From positions 1-9,594 of the forward strand of contig DFQW01000028.1 in assembly GCA_002377985.1 (NCBI GenBank): 9,594 nucleotides of DNA, written 5' to 3'. The notes under the pieces are model-generated. The model searched no databases, was not told the origin of the DNA, and worked only from the letters and a program-made list of their open reading frames with translations. Below are positions 5,073 through 9,594 of this stretch, in pieces. Both the position numbers and the translations under genes were made by a program. Numbering within the stretch: the stretch's first letter is position 1; each line of letters begins with the position of its first letter. Source of the stretch: Halieaceae bacterium UBA3479 (GTDB taxonomy: Bacteria > Pseudomonadota > Gammaproteobacteria > Pseudomonadales > Halieaceae).

Positions 5073-7661
5073 TCAAGCCGCGCGGGAGATCTCGCCGGCC
5101 TTACTGAATACAATCTCCCCGCCCGACATCGTAGCCTCAATCACATCACCGGGTGCAAATTGGTCAGTCAACAATGCCTGCGCCAGGGGGTTTTCAATCA
5201 ACCGCTGAATCGCGCGCTTCAGTGGGCGAGCCCCATAAACAGGATCAAATCCCTGCTCGGCAAGATACGTTCTCACCTCATCACTAACCACCAGCCCCAG
5301 CGACCGCTCCTTCAATCGGGTCATCAACGCGGTTAACTGCAACATCGCGATGTGACCGATGTGCGCTTGATTCAACGCGTGGAACACGACTGACTCATCG
5401 ATACGATTGAGAAACTCAGGTCGAAAATGCGCCTCAACCTCGTGCATCACCGCGGCCTGTATATCTGAATGGGACGACTGTTCCACCGCGTCACGAATAT
5501 GCTCAGAACCCAGATTGGAGGTCATCACCACGACGGTATTGCGAAAATCGACCGTCCTGCCCTGCCCGTCTGTGAGTCGCCCATCCTCCAATACCTGCAA
5601 AAGGATATTAAAAACATCCGGATGCGCTTTTTCGACTTCATCAAGCAACAATAGCGAGTAGGGCCTGCGGCGCACTGCCTCTGTCAGGTATCCGCCTTCC
5701 TCATATCCAACGTAGCCGGGAGGCGCGCCGATCAATCGAGCCACCGAGTGCTTTTCCATGAACTCCGACATATCGATGCGGACCATCGCCTGCTCGCTGT
5801 CAAACAGATAATCGGCCAGCGCCTTACACAATTCGGTTTTACCCACACCTGTGGGTCCCAAAAATAAAAATGACCCGTTGGGCCGCTGGGGGTCCGCCAG
5901 TCCGGCGCGGGCGCGGCGCACCGCATTGGAAACGGCCGTCACCGCCTCATCCTGCCCCACCACCCGGGCGTGCAGGGTGTCTTCCATGCGCAGTAATTTC
6001 TCGCGATCGGCTTCGAGCATTTTGGCCACCGGGATACCAGTCCATCGCGATACCACCTCTGCCACTTCGTCCTCAGTCACCCGCGAACGCAATAGTGTCG
6101 GTTCTGCCTGGGCGTCATCCGCAGAGACCAATTGTCGCTCGAGGTCGGGCAGCACGCCATGCTGCAGCTCTGACATCCGGGCCAGATCTCCCGCGCGTCT
6201 CGCCTGTTCAAGGTCGAGCTTGGCCTGCTCAATATCGCTTTTGATTTGGGCGGTGCCTTGTACGGCGGCCTTCTCAGCCAACCAGACCTCTTCCAGACTG
6301 ACAAACTCGCGCTCGACACTGTCTATTTGTTCATCCAACTGCTTCAGTTCCTTGCCGGCAGAGGCAGATTCATCTTTTTTCACGGCCTCGCGCTCAATTT
6401 TAAGCTGGATCAGACGGCGCTCCAGCTTGTCCATGACCTCGGGCTTGGAGTCAATTTCCATACGGATACGACTGGCGGCTTCATCAACGAGATCAATCGC
6501 TTTGTCGGGCAACTGGCGGTCAGTGATGTAGCGCTGACTCAACTTGGCGGCAGCAATGATGGCACTGTCGGTAATATCAACGCTGTGATGGACTTCATAG
6601 CGCTCCTTAAGGCCCCTGAGAATGGCGATGGTGTCTTCCTCGCTCGGCTCCTCGACCAGCACCTTTTGAAAGCGCCGCTCTAACGCCGCATCTTTCTCAA
6701 CATACTGCCGATACTCATTCAGGGTCGTCGCGCCAACGCAGTGCAACTCACCTCTTGCCAGCGCGGGCTTGAGCATGTTGCCTGCATCCATCGAGCCTTC
6801 GGCTTTTCCGGCGCCTACCATGGTATGGAGTTCGTCCACAAACAGGATGATACGGCCCTCTTCCTTCGACAGCGCATTCAGCACCGCCTTTAGCCGCTCC
6901 TCAAAGTCACCGCGAAACTTGGCACCCGCCAGCAACGCGCCGAGATCCAACGCCAGTATCCGTTTGTTCTTGAGTCCTTCGGGCACCTCGCCATTGACCA
7001 CCCGCTGGGCCAAGCCCTCGATAATGGCGGTTTTTCCTACACCGGGCTCACCGATGAGCACCGGGTTATTTTTGGTGCGGCGCTGCAAGACCTGAATCGT
7101 GCGACGGATCTCATCGTCACGACCGATTACGGGATCGAGCTTGCCGGCAGCCGCGCGCTCGGTAAGGTCTACCGTGTACTTATCCAACGCTTGCCGCGTC
7201 TCCTCTGATTCTGCGCTCGTCACCGATTCACCACCGCGCGCCGCGTCAATGGCCGACGACAAGGCTTGTTTGGTAATACCGGCATCGGACATCAGGCTGG
7301 CAGTGCTTTTAACATCGAGCATTGCCAATAGCGCCGCATCAATCGAAATGAACGTGTCGCCCGCCTTCTGCGCCAGTTTGTCAGCCAGATTGAGCAATCG
7401 CTGCGAGTCCGCACTGATGTGCACCTCTGCGCTATCGCTGACCGTCGGCATGGCATCCAACACGCCACTCAAGGCGACGTCCAACTGTTCATAGCGGGCA
7501 CCCGCTGCCTGCAGCAGCCGTCTGGCGGGTGAACCAGAGGCATCCAGCATTGCTCTGAGCACATGCGGCGGTTCAATAAAAGGATGATCGCGACCGATGG
7601 CGATCGATTGGGCGTCGCCGAGGGCCGCCTGTAATGAATGGGTCAGCTTTTCCATGCGCAT
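5073..7661 (-). CDS. clpB: ATP-dependent protein disaggregase ClpB (Hsp100)
   Basis: This 862-residue AAA+ chaperone is full length for its family. It forms a cytoplasmic hexamer that, with DnaK/DnaJ/GrpE, threads and resolubilises heat-aggregated proteins. In order it shows the N-terminal Clp repeat domain (about 1–145) and AAA domain 1 with Walker A GEPGVGKT (204–211), pore loop GAKFRG (246–251), Walker B ILFVDE (272–277) and ALERRF arginines (329–330). The coiled-coil middle domain spans about 410–525. AAA domain 2 has Walker A GPTGVGKT (602–609), pore loop GYVGY (649–653), Walker B LLLDE (671–675), sensor 1 TSN (714–716) and sensor 2 GARPLKR (810–816). The ClpP-binding tripeptide loop of ClpA/X is not expected or seen. 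The start ATG has AGGAG at six bases, and a heat-shock promoter lies upstream. All catalytic residues are intact. Confidence 0.98.
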   Translation of the reverse strand: MRMEKLTHSLQAALGDAQSIAIGRDHPFIEPPHVLRAMLDASGSPARRLLQAAGARYEQLDVALSGVLDAMPTVSDSAEVHISADSQRLLNLADKLAQKAGDTFISIDAALLAMLDVKSTASLMSDAGITKQALSSAIDAARGGESVTSAESEETRQALDKYTVDLTERAAAGKLDPVIGRDDEIRRTIQVLQRRTKNNPVLIGEPGVGKTAIIEGLAQRVVNGEVPEGLKNKRILALDLGALLAGAKFRGDFEERLKAVLNALSKEEGRIILFVDELHTMVGAGKAEGSMDAGNMLKPALARGELHCVGATTLNEYRQYVEKDAALERRFQKVLVEEPSEEDTIAILRGLKERYEVHHSVDITDSAIIAAAKLSQRYITDRQLPDKAIDLVDEAASRIRMEIDSKPEVMDKLERRLIQLKIEREAVKKDESASAGKELKQLDEQIDSVEREFVSLEEVWLAEKAAVQGTAQIKSDIEQAKLDLEQARRAGDLARMSELQHGVLPDLERQLVSADDAQAEPTLLRSRVTEDEVAEVVSRWTGIPVAKMLEADREKLLRMEDTLHARVVGQDEAVTAVSNAVRRARAGLADPQRPNGSFLFLGPTGVGKTELCKALADYLFDSEQAMVRIDMSEFMEKHSVARLIGAPPGYVGYEEGGYLTEAVRRRPYSLLLLDEVEKAHPDVFNILLQVLEDGRLTDGQGRTVDFRNTVVVMTSNLGSEHIRDAVEQSSHSDIQAAVMHEVEAHFRPEFLNRIDESVVFHALNQAHIGHIAMLQLTALMTRLKERSLGLVVSDEVRTYLAEQGFDPVYGARPLKRAIQRLIENPLAQALLTDQFAPGDVIEATMSGGEIVFSKAGEISRAA

Positions 7662-7713
7662 CGCTCTCTCCTGATACCCGCAAATGGGCGGGCTAGCGTG
7701 GGTCTTACTACAG

Positions 7714-7741
7714 ATATGGGACCCTAAACCCTTTTTTCAAG
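7714..7741 (-). promoter_or_regulatory. Heat-shock (sigma-32) promoter of clpB
   Basis: The minus strand carries CTTGAAA (7741–7735), 13 bases of spacer, then TCCCATAT (7721–7714). This matches the sigma-32 (RpoH) consensus CTTGAAA-N13-CCCCATNT at all specified positions except the first C of the -10 element. Transcription should begin near 7707, leaving a leader of about 46 bases before the clpB ATG. The promoter sits in the only non-coding gap between pgeF and clpB, as expected for a heat-induced disaggregase. Confidence 0.88.
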
Positions 7742-7817
7742 TGGGGTTATTACGGCGGTTTGATCACAGCTGTAGCCTGTCCTTCCAACACGCTCGCGAC
7801 AATGCGTTCACAGCGGG

Positions 7818-8570
7818 CTATTGGGGTGCGACTCGCCACACCAGCGTGGCAAATCGTCCGGTTGCCGGCCCATCCCTGCGGTGGGAGAAGAATCGATCAG
7901 CGTCAGCATAACTGCAGCAATCACCGCCCGTTATGATCCCGACCCCCGCGCTTTCAAGCGCCAATCTGGCCAATGAGAAAAGATCCGCCATCAGATGGCC
8001 CGGGCGAGCCAATGACGGTGCAAAACAGGCGTGGCAGGCACTCCCCATGCTCTGGGCAAACGCATCGCGGATCTCTGGCCCCACTTCATAGGCCGCAGGG
8101 CTGATCGCCGGTCCCAACCAGGCGGTTAGTTGCGATGGCGGCGCCGGCATCCCCGCAATCAAGGCTTGTAATACACCGGCGGCGAGACCACGCCAGCCGG
8201 CGTGGGCGACCCCCACGCAGGCGGCATCATGCGACACCAGCACGACGGGCAGGCAGTCCGCGGTCAGTACCGCAATTGGCTGTCGTGCCCCGGTAGTCCA
8301 TTGCGCGTCCGCCTCGGGTATCGTCTCCGCGTTGGCCTGCACCACACGACAGCCGTGCACTTGGTTCAGCCACGCGACCGGAGGCAGGTCCAGCGCTGCC
8401 TGTAACCGCTCACGATTGATCCGCACAGCGCTGATCTGATCGTTCACGTGATCGCCCAAATTGAGGGAGCTGTAGGGAACCGCGCTGACCCCACCGAGGC
8501 GGGTTGTGACTCGAACCGCAACTCCCTCGACGCCCACATCAGGCGCCATCATCGGCAGCGGCGCGGTCAA
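7818..8570 (-). CDS. pgeF: Laccase-domain protein PgeF/YfiH (polyphenol oxidase / purine nucleoside phosphorylase family)
   Basis: This 250-residue protein belongs to the Cu-oxidase_4 (YfiH) family. Family members act on purine nucleosides, and E. coli PgeF has been linked to correcting peptidoglycan precursors that carry the wrong amino acid; which role applies here cannot be read from the sequence. Visible motifs are NQVHG (69–73), TADCLPV (103–109), HAGWRGL (123–129), GPAI (153–156) and FFSHRRDG with TGR (227–239). The metal ligands expected by homology are His72, Cys106 and His123, all present. The start is probably TTG at 8570, overlapping the rluD stop (TTGA), with a perfect AGGAGG seven bases before it. 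The ATG codons at 8552 and 8549 lack such a site. The gene is coupled to rluD and ends with TAG. Confidence 0.93.
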   Translation of the reverse strand: MTAPLPMMAPDVGVEGVAVRVTTRLGGVSAVPYSSLNLGDHVNDQISAVRINRERLQAALDLPPVAWLNQVHGCRVVQANAETIPEADAQWTTGARQPIAVLTADCLPVVLVSHDAACVGVAHAGWRGLAAGVLQALIAGMPAPPSQLTAWLGPAISPAAYEVGPEIRDAFAQSMGSACHACFAPSLARPGHLMADLFSLARLALESAGVGIITGGDCCSYADADRFFSHRRDGPATGRFATLVWRVAPQ

Positions 8571-9535
8571 GCGGGGTCCTCCTCTGCCAGACAGGTAATC
8601 AGTGCGGCCATATCGGCAGGGATCTGGGTGGTAAAAGACAGCATCTCACCCGTTTGCGGGTGCTCGAAGGATAGCTCCCGTGCATGCAATGCCTGACGAC
8701 TAAAGGTATCGAGCATGTCGAGCAACGCAGCACTGGCACCTGCAGGCCGAAAAGCGCGCCCTCCGTAAAGTGGATCACCAATCAGCGGATGCTTGCGCCA
8801 GGCCAGATGCACGCGAATTTGATGGGTCCGACCAGACTCCAGTCTGACATCGAGGAGGGTATGCGCGCCAAATCGTTGCGCTATTCGATAGTGGGTGACT
8901 GCCGGTTTACCCTCCGGCACCACTGCCATTTTCGTGCGCGACGTCGGATGGCGTCCAATAGGAGCATCGATTGTGCCACCCCCGCTGAAAGTGCCCCGAC
9001 AAACAGCCGCGTAAATCCGCTTCACCGAGCGATCGGCCAGCTGCGCCACCAGATGTTTGTGGGCGAGAGTTGATTTCGCTGCCAGCATGACCCCGGAGGT
9101 CTCTTTATCGAGTCGGTGCACTATCCCGCCTCGAGGCAAAGCAGACATCTCGGGCGCATGCGCCATCAAGCCATTGACGAGGGTACCGCTGTGGTGCCCC
9201 GCCGCAGGATGAACTACCAGCCCCGCGGGTTTGTTGACCACAATCACATGCTCATCCTCAAACAGAAAGTCCAGTGGCAGCGGCTCGGGCGCCCAGTCCA
9301 CGCGATCATTCGCCTCTGGAGCGACCCGCAGCTCGTCCCCGGAAACCACCTTGTCACGCGGGCGCGCAAGCTGGCCGTTCCGGGTTAACCGGCCGGCCCG
9401 AATCCACTCGGCGAGGCGGCTGCGCGAAAAATGGGTAAAAAGCGCCGCCGCTGCCGCATCCAGTCTGGCGCCATCCAGCGTGGGGGGAACGGGTGCCGAG
9501 ATCACTTCGGAATCTTCGAAAAGTTCTTCTGGCAA
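8567..9535 (-). CDS. rluD: 23S rRNA pseudouridine(1911/1915/1917) synthase RluD
   Basis: This 322-residue enzyme isomerises uridines to pseudouridine in helix 69 of 23S rRNA, which forms an intersubunit bridge. An S4-like RNA-binding domain (about 20–72, RLDAAAA...FSRSRLAEWIRAGRL) precedes the RsuA/RluA catalytic domain. Seen there are NKPAGLVVHP (101–110), HRLDKETSG with catalytic Asp143 (140–148), RHPTSRTKM (195–203), and RLESGRTHQIRVHL (231–244). The length fits RluD. The start is a TTG at 9535 (GGGAG ten bases upstream); no in-frame ATG is available before residue 124, although the frame stays open upstream to the window edge, so a start beyond 9594 cannot be excluded. RluD rather than RluC or RluA is favoured by the S4 domain plus the neighbour pgeF. 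Confidence 0.93.
   Translation of the reverse strand: MPEELFEDSEVISAPVPPTLDGARLDAAAAALFTHFSRSRLAEWIRAGRLTRNGQLARPRDKVVSGDELRVAPEANDRVDWAPEPLPLDFLFEDEHVIVVNKPAGLVVHPAAGHHSGTLVNGLMAHAPEMSALPRGGIVHRLDKETSGVMLAAKSTLAHKHLVAQLADRSVKRIYAAVCRGTFSGGGTIDAPIGRHPTSRTKMAVVPEGKPAVTHYRIAQRFGAHTLLDVRLESGRTHQIRVHLAWRKHPLIGDPLYGGRAFRPAGASAALLDMLDTFSRQALHARELSFEHPQTGEMLSFTTQIPADMAALITCLAEEDPA
8578..8583 (-). promoter_or_regulatory. Ribosome-binding site deciding the TTG start of pgeF
   Basis: A perfect AGGAGG on the minus strand lies inside the last codons of rluD, seven bases before TTG at 8570. It supports a TTG start over the downstream ATG pair at 8552 and 8549, which has no comparable site. Confidence 0.7.
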
Positions 9536-9594
9536 GCGCTGTGACTCCCGCTCGGTTGCGTTTACACTATGGCCCCCAAATGTACCATGGCGGA

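Noticed and set aside
5851..6531. Long plus-strand open frame (226 codons) opposite clpB
   Set aside because: It is antisense to well-conserved ClpB domains, is serine/arginine-rich in a way typical of reverse-complement translation, and has no recognisable domain.
7742..7817. Terminator or small gene between pgeF and the clpB promoter
   Set aside because: No convincing stem with a T-run and no open frame with a ribosome-binding site; only a short ACAGCTGT palindrome is present.
9561..9594. Possible divergent gene start (ATG at 9587 on the plus strand), perhaps bamD
   Set aside because: Only two codons fit in the window. Divergent bamD is expected from gene order in other gammaproteobacteria, but nothing in these bases proves it.
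1..9594. CRISPR array, tRNA, insertion sequence or prophage elements
   Set aside because: No regularly spaced direct repeats, no cloverleaf, no transposase-like product and no terminal inverted repeats were found.

Overview
The window looks like a chromosomal segment of a gammaproteobacterium, fairly GC-rich by eye. All recognisable genes lie on the minus strand, so transcription runs from high to low coordinates. The organism call rests on the gene order rluD–pgeF–clpB, known from Escherichia coli and Pseudomonas, combined with a Pseudomonas-type minor-pilin operon. The species cannot be named from the sequence.

Right part (about 5034–9594), housekeeping: rluD (23S rRNA pseudouridine synthase) overlaps pgeF (YfiH/laccase-domain protein) by a TTGA junction, and both use TTG starts. 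A 156-bp gap then carries a near-perfect heat-shock (sigma-32) promoter in front of clpB, the 862-residue Hsp100 disaggregase. A perfect 12-bp stem-loop without a U-tract closes clpB.

Middle part (about 3097–4961), cluster B: four tightly packed genes encode small type IV pilin-like proteins resembling PilE, PilV, PilW and PilX. They are divergent and reduced. The PilE-like protein has no cysteine in its mature part, the PilV-like protein lacks the normal Gly(-1)/Glu5 prepilin motif, and the PilX-like protein is only a leader plus one hydrophobic helix (62 residues). No FimU-like or PilY1-like gene is present in this set.

Left part (1–2972), cluster A: a conventional minor-pilin operon, pilE–fimU–pilV–pilW–pilX. 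Its genes overlap or nearly touch, and pilX runs off the left edge. Such proteins normally form the priming/tip complex of the type IV pilus with the adhesin PilY1, which would be expected just beyond position 1.

The two pilin clusters are tandem and separated by about 120 bp. That gap holds a strikingly AT-rich block in which two 9-bp elements and their reverse complements are interleaved (X-Y-X'-Y'), overlapping the best promoter candidate for cluster A. The most unusual content of the window is the second, stripped-down pilin cluster and this interleaved palindrome. No tRNA, rRNA, CRISPR array, insertion sequence or phage gene was seen.
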